64,000 nucleotides of DNA, taken from the NCBI GenBank assembly GCA_031292055.1, contig JARLHV010000122.1, positions 1 to 64,000 of the forward strand, read 5' to 3'. Positions 25,061 to 33,335 of this stretch are shown in pieces; position 1 is the first letter of the stretch, and every line of letters starts with the position of its first letter. The notes under the pieces were generated by a model, which searched no databases, was not told the origin of the DNA, and saw only the letters and a program-made list of their open reading frames with translations. This DNA is from Desulfosporosinus sp. (GTDB taxonomy: Bacteria; Bacillota; Desulfitobacteriia; Desulfitobacteriales; Desulfitobacteriaceae). The translations under genes were made by a program, and so were the position numbers.

Positions 25061-25981
25061 TTATTTTAGAAAGCCACTGAGAATTGTATCTTCTGCTTCC
25101 TTCTCCGAGAAACCCATAGACATTAATTTGATCAACTGTTCAGATTCGATTCTTCCAATGGCCGCCTCATGTATGAGTTGTGCTTCGCTATGATAGGCGG
25201 AAATTTTCGGGGTAGAGTGGACCTGGGCATTATGCATGATAATGGCATCACATTGGATATGACCACGGCCTTTATTTCGTCCAACTAAATCAAAATAAAA
25301 TTCTTGCTTTGAGTTGTCCTGTGCCACAGATCGTGAAATAATCTGGGCTGAAGAATCCGCACCTATTAATTCAACGGTAATGTTGGATTTTGCTTCTTGA
25401 TCTTGGTAGGTTAAGAGTCGTTCGGTGACCACAAGTTTGGCGTTAGCCATAAGCCGAATTTCTGTATCCCTTTTTGTGCGGTCAACCCCCTTGATCTGAA
25501 TAAGTTCAAGTTCGACAACAGAACCTTCCTCAGCCTCAATAATGGTCGTGGGATTCAAAATCCGTTGGCCCTGTCCGTCACCCTGCCCATAGTGTTTTTC
25601 TACGTATTTGAGTTTGGCCCCTTTTCGAACGAAAAAGTTGTGTACTCCGTCGTGCTGTGAGGTGTGGGTTCCACAATTATGGATTCCACATCCTGCTATG
25701 ATCTCCACGTCCGAGTATTCTCCGATTTCAAACGTATTGTAGACAACATCATGGATGTCCTCTTCGGTGACAATAACCGGAATATGAACACTTTCACCTT
25801 TGGTATAAGGTTTTACGATCACATCAATCCCAGACTTATCCTTTTTGGTTATGATATCAATATTAGCGGTGGTATTGCGCTGTACCCCTACTCCGTTTTT
25901 GCGGATATTAAAAGCCCCTTGTGGAAGTTCATGAAGATCGGCCACTTTCTCGAGCATCAGCTTATCCAACGCATTCAGCAT
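25061..25981 (-). CDS. SufB/SufD-like Fe-S scaffold (minimal Suf/SMS type)
   Basis: 306 residues from the ATG at 25981, chosen because AAAGGGG lies nine bases upstream; the longer frame would need a GTG at 26002. It has the SufBD beta-helix core: GIHNCGTHTSQHDGVHNFFV near 100-120, followed by EKHYGQG and the C-terminal YHSEAQLIHEAAIGRI motif near 270-285 with the conserved His and Glu of SufB. It is shorter than classical SufB (about 470) because the N-terminal region is missing. With SufC it forms a two-gene Fe-S assembly system like the minimal SmsCB type of methanogens and clostridia. Overlaps sufC by about 20 bases. Confidence 0.9.
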   Translation of the reverse strand: MLNALDKLMLEKVADLHELPQGAFNIRKNGVGVQRNTTANIDIITKKDKSGIDVIVKPYTKGESVHIPVIVTEEDIHDVVYNTFEIGEYSDVEIIAGCGIHNCGTHTSQHDGVHNFFVRKGAKLKYVEKHYGQGDGQGQRILNPTTIIEAEEGSVVELELIQIKGVDRTKRDTEIRLMANAKLVVTERLLTYQDQEAKSNITVELIGADSSAQIISRSVAQDNSKQEFYFDLVGRNKGRGHIQCDAIIMHNAQVHSTPKISAYHSEAQLIHEAAIGRIESEQLIKLMSMGFSEKEAEDTILSGFLK

Positions 25982-26714
25982 TTTGGCCAACCCCTTTCTC
26001 ACAATTAGTGCTACACAGACAATTTTCGTTTTTCAAAATTCCAGCAAGAATTACATCCCTTTCGGATTGGGCACTGATCATGCCATTGGACATCAAAATT
26101 ATTTCATCCGCCAGCTGCATTATACGTTCCTGGTGGGATATGATGACGATTGTTGTATCATATTTCAGGTGGATATTTTTGAATGTTTCCGCAAGCTTCT
26201 GAAAGCTCCATAAATCAATCCCTGCTTCTGGTTCGTCAAAAACCGCAATCTTGAGATTGCGTGCCAATACAGTAGCAATCTCGATCCTTTTCATTTCTCC
26301 GCCTGAGAGGCTAGCATCAACGTCCCGTTCAAGATAGTCTTGGGCACACAAGCCAACGTTATAAAGGAGATCGCAAATATTAAATTTTTCAGGATTATGC
26401 GAGGCTGCCATTTTTAGCAGATCCTTGACTTTGATCCCTTTAAAACGAGGGGGATTCTGAAAAGCATACCCTATACCTAGGCGAGAGCGCTCGGTAATGG
26501 TCATATTCGTAATATCTTGTTCATCGAGCAGAATTTTACCTGAGGTCGGATTATAGATACCCATAACGATTTTGGCTAGTGAAGATTTACCTCCGCCATT
26601 TGGACCTGTGACCACATATATTTTTTTATCGAAAAATTTCAAATTTATGTTCTTTAGAATTGTAACCTTGTTATCTCCTTCGGTTTCTAGAGATACTCCT
26701 TGTATTTCAAGCAT
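25962..26714 (-). CDS. sufC: SufC-type ABC ATPase for Fe-S cluster assembly
   Basis: 250-residue soluble ABC ATPase: Walker A GPNGGGKSS near 40-48, Q-loop near 84, signature LSGGEMKR near 146, Walker B IAVFDEPEAG near 168. The Cys-rich C-terminal tail (NENCLCSTNCEKGVGQNAECVG) is unusual for SufC and is seen directly in the sequence. It would power the SufB-like scaffold encoded just downstream, to which it is translationally coupled. No sufS, sufU or iscS is adjacent, so sulfur donation must come from elsewhere. ATG at 26714 after AAAGGAGGAAT. Confidence 0.9.
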   Translation of the reverse strand: MLEIQGVSLETEGDNKVTILKNINLKFFDKKIYVVTGPNGGGKSSLAKIVMGIYNPTSGKILLDEQDITNMTITERSRLGIGYAFQNPPRFKGIKVKDLLKMAASHNPEKFNICDLLYNVGLCAQDYLERDVDASLSGGEMKRIEIATVLARNLKIAVFDEPEAGIDLWSFQKLAETFKNIHLKYDTTIVIISHQERIMQLADEIILMSNGMISAQSERDVILAGILKNENCLCSTNCEKGVGQNAECVG

Positions 26715-27023
26715 GACTATTCCTCCTTTGCTTATCCAGCTTCCAGAATATCATAATCTGAGAGCTATTTGTAGTGATTTGTTAATTATTTTTAAAGAAA
26801 GTAAAAGGAAATGCTCAGGGCTGAGTAAACTTTGCGAGGGTGGGTCTACTATGTATGAGGATAAAAGATAGAGAATTTTGCCGTTTCAGGGAATTGGTAA
26901 AAACGACGGAATGAAACAAGGAGGTCTGAAAGCATTGTTACTACTTTCAGATCTCCTTGTTTCGCTTCTATATTTATTATAGAAGCGAAGGCTATTTGTA
27001 AAATTCAGGTGGTCAGAACGAGA
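26715..27023. other. Intergenic region with two strong hairpins
   Basis: A 20-base stem (26913-26932 with 26944-26963) overlaps a second hairpin (CGCTTCTA / TAGAAGCG, about 26963-26988). On the minus strand they follow the htrA stop and probably terminate it. The sufC promoter should lie at 26715-26880. No gene was recognised. Confidence 0.55.
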
Positions 27024-28262
27024 TCACTGATTTGAAGATATTTCTCCAAGGGTTGCCTGAACTTGATTCGTCTGTTCATTGCGAATATAGGTTATAGTTA
27101 TCTGGCTTCCAACATTATATTTATAGAGTTCATGAATAAGGTCCGATGAGTTTTGTACTGAGATATTATTTATTTTGGTGATCACATCTCCTTTGACAAG
27201 TCCAGCTTTAGCTGCAGGGCCATTGGGTGTCACTTCGGAAATATAGGCTCCAAGGGGTTTATTGCTACTTTGTGCGTAAGTGTTGTATTGATCGTCCGTA
27301 CTCACTAAGAGCGCTGGATGTTTGGCCACACCTGAAGTGATCAACTGTTGAATTGTGGGCGTGGCGTCTGAAATAGGAATCGCAAAACCCATCCCTTCAA
27401 AGCCTGTTTCTGCGTATTTTGCTGAGGTGATGCCAATGACTTGTCCTTGAGAATCCACGAGTGGTCCGCCACTATTGCCGGGATTTATTGCTGCGTCTGT
27501 TTGGATTAGGTTGAAACCGGCCTCACCTTGTATGTCAAGTGTGCGATTTGTGGCAGAGATGACACCTGTGGTTACGGACCGTGCAAACTCGGTACCGCCA
27601 GGATTTCCAATCGCGATCACTGATTCGCCAACTTCAAGTTTTGAAGAATCTCCCATCGTAACCGCAGTAAGGTTTTTCGTATCTGAAATCTGTAGTACTG
27701 CAAGATCTGTACGAGGATCGGCACCAATTACTTTCGCAACAAGAATACGTCCATCGCTCAAGCTGACAGTAATTTTTTGTGCGCCATCGATGACATGATT
27801 ATTAGTTACGATATAACCTTTTTGAGCATCAATAATAAAACCGGTACCGCTGCCTGCTTCTTGGACATCTGAATTGCCAAGACGACTTTGGCTCGCTTGA
27901 AAATTAGACACACCAACAACGGCAGGACCGACATTTTTAGCAATTTGGGTTACAGGGAAAGTAGTTTGTGTGGCTGTAAGATTTGCAACTTGTGTAAGCG
28001 ACGATTTAGCCGTTGAAATTGCGGATACTGTGCTAGTCGGATAAATATAGGGAACTGCGGCTACCGTTGTAAGACCGCCGATGACGGCGCTAATTAAACA
28101 AAGGCCAGCAGTTGCCACAAATTTAATTTTTTTTGGCTTGGGGTGGATAAGCGGTGGTTGTTGCTGAGGAGGGGATATTGCCTTGAGTTCCTTGTTTTCG
28201 TTATATGCATTTGCAGAAGGATCAGTAATGTCATCCTGCGGTAAATGGGTTTCGTTATCCAT
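27024..28262 (-). CDS. HtrA/DegP-type serine protease with PDZ domain
   Basis: 412-residue membrane-anchored quality-control protease. Layout: cytoplasmic N-terminus about 1-46, single transmembrane helix about 47-70, a Thr/Ser-rich linker, trypsin-like domain about 105-300, one PDZ domain about 315-405. The catalytic triad is H156 (NNHVID), D186 (DLAVLQ) and S264 (GNSGGPL). The protease domain faces outward and degrades misfolded envelope proteins. In Bacillus relatives such genes answer to secretion stress, but no CssR-type site was sought here. Monocistronic; ATG after CAGGAGGTAGTAAGGC. Confidence 0.94.
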   Translation of the reverse strand: MDNETHLPQDDITDPSANAYNENKELKAISPPQQQPPLIHPKPKKIKFVATAGLCLISAVIGGLTTVAAVPYIYPTSTVSAISTAKSSLTQVANLTATQTTFPVTQIAKNVGPAVVGVSNFQASQSRLGNSDVQEAGSGTGFIIDAQKGYIVTNNHVIDGAQKITVSLSDGRILVAKVIGADPRTDLAVLQISDTKNLTAVTMGDSSKLEVGESVIAIGNPGGTEFARSVTTGVISATNRTLDIQGEAGFNLIQTDAAINPGNSGGPLVDSQGQVIGITSAKYAETGFEGMGFAIPISDATPTIQQLITSGVAKHPALLVSTDDQYNTYAQSSNKPLGAYISEVTPNGPAAKAGLVKGDVITKINNISVQNSSDLIHELYKYNVGSQITITYIRNEQTNQVQATLGEISSNQ

Positions 28263-28482
28263 GCCTTACTACCTCCTGTTTTTATTTAATTTAGTTTAGA
28301 TACCGAATAGATTTTGGCAAATAAGCTACTAGCGTGTATAAATAATTGGTGCGCTTATTTAATCGGTGCCTACTCTCTTAAGGATAACGTAAATATGTTA
28401 AGTTAAAAGGTGCAAATTGTGAAAGTTTATTGAGGATTAAGTCACAATTTTGGTGGTGGGACGGAAGGGTGAAAGTTAAGAA

Positions 28483-28525
28483 CAAAACAGAGGTGGAAGT
28501 AATTATTACTTTCGCCTCTGTTTTG
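28483..28525 (-). terminator. Terminator of the GGDEF-EAL gene
   Basis: CAAAACAGAGGTG-AAGT pairs with ACTT-CGCCTCTGTTTTG over a short loop. On the minus strand the hairpin is followed by TTCTTAAC, downstream of the 28559 stop. Confidence 0.7.
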
Positions 28526-28558
28526 ATGTGAATTGGAATCTGCAGGGAGGAGGAGGAT

Positions 28559-30487
28559 TTAGATTGGATTTGCCGAATTGTGAGGGGTATAGAGTAAACA
28601 GTATTTTTCAATAATAATACTATCTATTAACTCTTCTGGTTCTGGTTTCCCAAGGTAATACCCCTGTAAATAATCACAATTTGCATTAATTAAGTAGTTT
28701 AGTTGTTCTAAGGTTTCAACACCTTCGGCCATCGTTTTAATGTTAAGCTTATTCACAAGGGCAATAATTGACTCAGTTAAGTCGTTAGTGGGATTCAGAG
28801 AATTGATTTCCTGCACGAAGGATTTGTCAATTTTCAAGAGATTGATGGGAAGTCTTCGGAGATAACTTAACGATGAATATCCAGTTCCAAAATCATCTAA
28901 GGCAATTCCAATACCAAGGTCTCTTAGATTGTTTAACTTATTAGTAATATTTTCACAATTATCGATAAAAATACTCTCGGTTACTTCTAATTCCAGGCTA
29001 GTAGGCTTTAGTCCGGAAGTATCAATTGCCTTCAAAATCATTTCGTGAAAGCCACTGCGTTTTAGTTGAATAGGAGAAATATTCACAGCTATAATTAGGT
29101 CACAATTATATTTAGCTTCAAATTTTTTACAAGTTCTACAGGCGGTGTTTAAAACCCATTCGCCAATTTGGGTAATTAGGCCTGTTTCTTCGGCTATAGG
29201 TATAAATTCCATGGGATCTAAGAAACCAACCTCAGGGCTAACCCAGCGTATTAACGCTTCAAAACCACGTAGTGTCAGTTTCCCTATTCCAGCGGTATAT
29301 TGCGGTTGATAATATAGGACAAATTCATTGTTCTTGATGGCTTTCATTAATAGTAATTCTATATTTATTTTTTGCCAGAGATCTTCTTTCATTTTAAAGT
29401 TAAACAGTAGATATTTGTTTTTGCCGAGTTCCTTGGCTTTGTGCATGGCCGTATTGGCATTATTCATAAGTTCTTCTTCCGTATCGCCATCATCTGGATA
29501 AATAGAAACTCCAATACTAGCAGTTAGATAGATCACATTTTCATTCACAATAAATGGTTCTTTAAACGTTGATATTAGACGTTCTAAGAAAGGAGATACA
29601 CTACTTTCTGATTTAACACTTTCAATTAATAATGAAAATTCGTCTCCATTTATGCGAGCCACTGTATCTTTTGCAGAGATACATTCCAGCAGCCTTTTTG
29701 AGGTTCCGATTAGAACTTCATCACCAGTTATGTGTCCGCGCGAGTCATTGACTAATTTGAAGTTATCTATATTAAGGAATATTATGATTAGTTTGGTACC
29801 ATCGTGTTTGGATATTGTAATTGCATTTTTCAACCTGTCTAAGAAAAGGTTTCTATTCGGCAGATTTGTTGCATAGTCGTGATAAGCCATATGCCGTATT
29901 CTTTGTTCGTTTTCGGTAAACATTTCCTGAAGTGTCATTAACTCTTTATTTTTATTTTCTAAATTCTGAACATATAGCATTCGTTCAGTTACATCTTGAA
30001 CAACTCCTAAAATTTTTATGGCCTTTCCAGAGGAATCATATTCTACTTCTGCTACCGAATACATATGCCTTTCTTCGGAATCACTCGCTTTGATTACTCT
30101 GAAATCAACAGCATATTCAGCTTCTCCTTTGATCAGATGTTCCAAGGCGTTGGCTATTTTACTTCTATCGTCAATATGAATAAACTGTTGCATGCGATTA
30201 ATTGAGAGCACATGATTCTCCATTTTTAAGCCGTACAATTGGCAGGCTTCTTCAGAGAACCATATCGTTTTAGTAGCTAGGTCAATTTCCCAATTTCCTA
30301 CATGAGCGAGCGCTTGAGCTCTTTTGAGCATTATCTGGCTTCTTTTAAGAAGTTGGGTAGTTTTATCCAACTCATCCAGCGGTTGTTGTAGTTCTTGATT
30401 TATATCCACGGGATTGTTCGCTCCTTTACAGACAGCGGCCATATCTGTCGAGTTCTGATATTCAATAACTTCTACAAGGAGAGACAA
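28559..30487 (-). CDS. PAS-GGDEF-EAL cyclic-di-GMP signalling protein
   Basis: 642 residues with one PAS/PAC sensor (about 55-165), a short coiled linker, a GGDEF domain (about 200-360; motif N-G-D-E-F at about 281-285) and a C-terminal EAL domain (about 375-620; FEALIRW, then the DDFGTGYSSL and ESI metal sites). No transmembrane helix is evident, so it is probably cytoplasmic. The EAL catalytic residues look intact; the GGDEF first position is Asn, a tolerated variant. It may make, degrade or only sense cyclic-di-GMP. It stands alone, upstream of a DUF1847 gene on the opposite strand. Confidence 0.93.
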   Translation of the reverse strand: MSLLVEVIEYQNSTDMAAVCKGANNPVDINQELQQPLDELDKTTQLLKRSQIMLKRAQALAHVGNWEIDLATKTIWFSEEACQLYGLKMENHVLSINRMQQFIHIDDRSKIANALEHLIKGEAEYAVDFRVIKASDSEERHMYSVAEVEYDSSGKAIKILGVVQDVTERMLYVQNLENKNKELMTLQEMFTENEQRIRHMAYHDYATNLPNRNLFLDRLKNAITISKHDGTKLIIIFLNIDNFKLVNDSRGHITGDEVLIGTSKRLLECISAKDTVARINGDEFSLLIESVKSESSVSPFLERLISTFKEPFIVNENVIYLTASIGVSIYPDDGDTEEELMNNANTAMHKAKELGKNKYLLFNFKMKEDLWQKINIELLLMKAIKNNEFVLYYQPQYTAGIGKLTLRGFEALIRWVSPEVGFLDPMEFIPIAEETGLITQIGEWVLNTACRTCKKFEAKYNCDLIIAVNISPIQLKRSGFHEMILKAIDTSGLKPTSLELEVTESIFIDNCENITNKLNNLRDLGIGIALDDFGTGYSSLSYLRRLPINLLKIDKSFVQEINSLNPTNDLTESIIALVNKLNIKTMAEGVETLEQLNYLINANCDYLQGYYLGKPEPEELIDSIIIEKYCLLYTPHNSANPI

Positions 30488-30605
30488 ATCCCTTTATTAC
30501 AGGCAATGATCCTACTTGAACTATAGGAGGATGTTATCTAAGCCACGTGGAAATAAACAACGTTAAAGCAGACTATATCAAATATAAAGAGAAGAGGGAG
30601 TCAAG

Positions 30606-31262
30606 TTGGCTATACAGGACAAAAAATTAAGCTGCCTAGATTGTGGAGTACCAAATTGCTATCGGAAAGAGGGGAGTTTTCCCCAATTTTGTCTTACCAC
30701 TAACACAAACGACGAGGAATTTGAAGAGGCTAATGAACTTTATCAATCGGATGAGTTTGTAGCGAAGTTCTCGTTGGCTGCCGCTGAGATCGAAGGTGCT
30801 TACTATGGGAAGCTTACACGGGTAGAGGAAATTATTGTTTTTGCCAAGCAGATTGGCGCACAGAAAATTGGCATTGCTACTTGTGGAGCTTTAATTAATG
30901 AGGCAAAAATTTTTGCCAAAATCCTTGAAGCTAAAGGTTTGGAGAGCTATGGAGTTTCTTGCAAAGTGGGTTCGACGGACAAAACGAAAGTCGGCGTACC
31001 AGAGACCTCGAAAGTTAAAGCAGGTTGCCATGAGTCTTTGTGTAATCCAGTGATGCAGGCAAAACTTCTCAATAAAGAAAAGACGGATTTAAACGTAATT
31101 GTGGGCCTATGTGTGGGGCATGATTCCATTTTTATCAAATATTCAGAAGCTCCAGTCACTACTCTTATCACTAAGGATAAGGTATTAGTCCACAATCCGG
31201 CAGCCGCTTTATATGCTAGTGGACATTACTACAAGCGGCTACTCAAAGGAGGGGATATCTAA
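30606..31262 (+). CDS. DUF1847 cysteine-rich metal-binding-type protein
   Basis: 218 residues with an N-terminal Cys cluster CLDCGVPNC near 10-18 and a further Cys near 29, followed by a globular part with AKQIGAQKIGIATCGALINEA near 75-95 and GCHESLCNP near 141-149. The DUF1847 family is common in anaerobic clostridia and deltaproteobacteria. It probably binds a metal or Fe-S cluster, but has no assigned reaction. TTG start at 30606 after AAGAGGGAG. It precedes a pseudogene-like fragment and the Trp T-box. Confidence 0.85.
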   Translation: MAIQDKKLSCLDCGVPNCYRKEGSFPQFCLTTNTNDEEFEEANELYQSDEFVAKFSLAAAEIEGAYYGKLTRVEEIIVFAKQIGAQKIGIATCGALINEAKIFAKILEAKGLESYGVSCKVGSTDKTKVGVPETSKVKAGCHESLCNPVMQAKLLNKEKTDLNVIVGLCVGHDSIFIKYSEAPVTTLITKDKVLVHNPAAALYASGHYYKRLLKGGDI

Positions 31263-31310
31263 CGTTGTATGTGGAAGAATATAAGGCATAGTTTCAGGGA
31301 GGTAAGTTAT

Positions 31311-31427
31311 GTGAATAAAGTCGGATGTCTTATACTTCACGGCTTTGGTGGGGACCGATGTTCGGAGAGAAGCCGCCCAAGTTTTTGGAAATCAAGGAAC
31401 TATAGGGTTGAAGGGTTGAAGAGTTGA
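31311..31427 (+). pseudogene. Alpha/beta-hydrolase (carboxylesterase) N-terminal remnant
   Basis: A GTG start behind GGGAGGTAAG opens a frame reading VNKVGCLILHGFGGD, the usual start of a small carboxylesterase/lipase with the H-G-F-G-G oxyanion-hole motif. The match then stops: the frame continues as unrelated residues and ends after 38 codons, while the next frame shows a hydrolase-like PPKFLE segment. A frameshift plus truncation by the following T-box leader would explain this. Too short to be certain. Confidence 0.4.
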
Positions 31428-31461
31428 ATTTCGTTGGTTAGAGTGTTATTATTATATAAAC

Positions 31462-31728
31462 CGTTGAAGGGGAAGTAAAACCGCAAGACCAGCCTCACAG
31501 AGAGCCGAGTAAGGTGGAAACCCGGCAGGTAACGGAGCGGGTAAATGGGCCCCAGAGGGTGGAGTGAAAAGGCTTAGGCTTTAGTAGCTACCAACGCAAA
31601 GCCAGCGTTATTGGGCAAAGGGTGTGTTGGCACTCTGCAGGAGAGGATGCATATAGTTTTGTGCATCAATTAAGGTGGTACCGCAGATTAACGTCTGTCC
31701 TTAGCTAAGGATAGACGTCTTATTTTTG
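31462..31728 (+). promoter_or_regulatory. T-box riboswitch, tryptophan specifier, upstream of DAHP synthase
   Basis: T-box core AAGGTGGTACCGCA at 31672-31685, then terminator ACGTCTGTCCTTAG / CTAAGGATAGACGT (31691-31718) and a T-rich tail. Stem I is well defined: GGGG then AGTA-AAA then CCGC on the 5' side faces GCGG, GTAAATGGG, CCCC on the 3' side. The internal loop places TGG (31546-31548) in the specifier position. TGG is the only Trp codon. The antiterminator pairs AAGG to CCTT and CAGA to TCTG. Tryptophan shortage should raise synthesis of the first aromatic-pathway enzyme. Confidence 0.85.
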
Positions 31729-31823
31729 CGCCACGCTTCGTTCTATATCGTCAAAACCGCGGATGAATGGAACGTGCAGAGAAGGAACCCCGCAAATTAT
31801 TGAATTTGAGGGAGGGCATTGTT

Positions 31824-32966
31824 ATGAAAGATTTGATCTTGGCAGGACTTGTTTCTGAAAGAAGTACCATTGAGGTCAATGGGGTAACCATTGGAGGAAA
31901 AGAAATTATCTTAATGGGTGGACCCTGTGCTGTAGAATCGAGCCTCCAAATGAGTCAGTCAGCTGAAACTGTAAAAAAAGCGGGAGGTAAGATCCTGCGT
32001 GGTGGGGTTTTCAAACCGCGTACGTCGCCCTATAGTTTCCAGGGTTTGGGCTTGGAGGGACTTAACTATTTGGTTCAAGCTGCCAAAGAACAGGACCTAC
32101 TCTGTGTCACCGAAGTGATTGATTCTCCAAGTTTAGATTTAGTGGTCGACAAGGTCGATATTATTCAAATTGGGGCTCGGAATATGCAGAATTTCGAGTT
32201 GCTAAAATTGGCTGGTAAAATCAATAAACCGATTATTTTAAAAAGAGGATTGTCGGCAACTATAGAGGAGTGGTTACTGGCCGCTGAATATATTTTAGCT
32301 GCCGGTAATCCCCAAGTTATTCTTTGCGAACGAGGAATTCGTACGTTTGAACCCAGCACTAGAAACACCTTGGACCTAAGCGCCGTTGGTGTGGCCAAGG
32401 AACTTTCTCACCTGCCCGTTATTGTTGATCCCAGTCATGCAGCAGGCAGAAGAGATTTGATTTCGTCATTATCCAAGGCCGCAATTGCAGCAGGTGCAGA
32501 TGGTCTTTTGATAGAGATGCACCCGAATCCTGCTGAAGCGGTAAGCGATGGACCTCAGTCTTTGACTCCAGAACAGTTTATCCTCCTCGCTGGGGAGTTA
32601 GGAGGGGTCGCTGGGGCGGTCAATAGAGTCTTTGTTTGTGGCGGCGAGCAAGAGGATACCCTTGAAGCTCTGCGTACCAAAATAGATACGATTGATTTAA
32701 GTATCATCGAACATCTCGTGGCTCGAATGCAAATTGTCGGAAAAATAGGGGATCAGAAACGCTTAGATCGGGTTAAGGACACCAGCCGAGAAAAAGAAAT
32801 TATTCAGCGCTTAGTTAACCTTGCTGAAGAATTACAACTTCCCCCTGAGTTAGTAAAGAGGATCTACCCTTTGATTTTCGAGTTCGGAGTTCAATCCCAA
32901 ATCAAAAATAAAGTAGCACTGGATAAAGAATTAGAATTATCGTTTTATCCCTTGGGAAGTAAATAA
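31824..32966 (+). CDS. aroF: DAHP synthase (type I-beta) fused to chorismate mutase
   Basis: 380 residues from the ATG at 31824, chosen for GAGGGAGGG seven bases upstream; the frame runs back to 31767 but without a ribosome-binding site. The N-terminal part (about 1-265) is 3-deoxy-D-arabino-heptulosonate-7-phosphate synthase: GGPCAVES, KPRTSPYSFQGLG, RGLSATIEEW and DPSHAAGRRD supply metal and PEP contacts. The C-terminal part (about 285-370) is an AroQ-type chorismate mutase (LEALRTKIDTIDLSIIEHLVARM...KIGDQKR). The mutase is C-terminal, unlike the N-terminal one in Bacillus. Such fusions are feedback-regulated by prephenate-like ligands. Controlled by a Trp T-box. Confidence 0.95.
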   Translation: MKDLILAGLVSERSTIEVNGVTIGGKEIILMGGPCAVESSLQMSQSAETVKKAGGKILRGGVFKPRTSPYSFQGLGLEGLNYLVQAAKEQDLLCVTEVIDSPSLDLVVDKVDIIQIGARNMQNFELLKLAGKINKPIILKRGLSATIEEWLLAAEYILAAGNPQVILCERGIRTFEPSTRNTLDLSAVGVAKELSHLPVIVDPSHAAGRRDLISSLSKAAIAAGADGLLIEMHPNPAEAVSDGPQSLTPEQFILLAGELGGVAGAVNRVFVCGGEQEDTLEALRTKIDTIDLSIIEHLVARMQIVGKIGDQKRLDRVKDTSREKEIIQRLVNLAEELQLPPELVKRIYPLIFEFGVQSQIKNKVALDKELELSFYPLGSK

Positions 32967-33016
32967 GTTCAGATAGAGAAATGTCGTTTGTGTTATTAAC
33001 TCTATTTTACTACGTC

Positions 33017-33046
33017 AAGCCTAGGTAGAAAGAGCCTGGGCTTTTC
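33017..33046 (+). terminator. Terminator after aroF; following gap otherwise empty
   Basis: AAGCCTAGG (33017-33025) pairs with CCTGGGCTT (33035-33043), then TTCC. From about 33047 to 33335 the sequence is AT-rich and probably promoter for the membrane regulator. A TATAAT occurs near 33222. No gene was seen. Confidence 0.65.
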
Positions 33047-33335
33047 CATTTAATGGATGTTAAATTATTATATTGGTCAAACGACAACATAGAATTGACA
33101 GAGGCTTAACTTTTTTAATGTGGAATAGGTTGCTAGGAGTGAATAGAAAATAAATAGGGGCGGGTTGTCACAAGAAATAGTTTAGATTTTGTTAATTGTT
33201 TTGAATTGTTAAATTTATAATAGTTAAATAGAGAAGTGATAAAGGTTTTTTAATACTATTCACGAATTTATCCTTAAATGATTCTAACTGGAAGCCAAAT
33301 TAAGGCAATGATATCGACGAAAGAGGTGAACTTAG

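Noticed and set aside
28559..30487. GGDEF domain read as inactive because the first motif residue is Asn
   Set aside because: Asn-Gly-Asp-Glu-Phe is a tolerated variant, so no loss-of-function claim is supported.
31767..31823. Longer N-terminus of DAHP synthase from 31767
   Set aside because: It lies in the leader after the terminator and lacks a ribosome-binding site; GAGGGAGGG points to ATG 31824.
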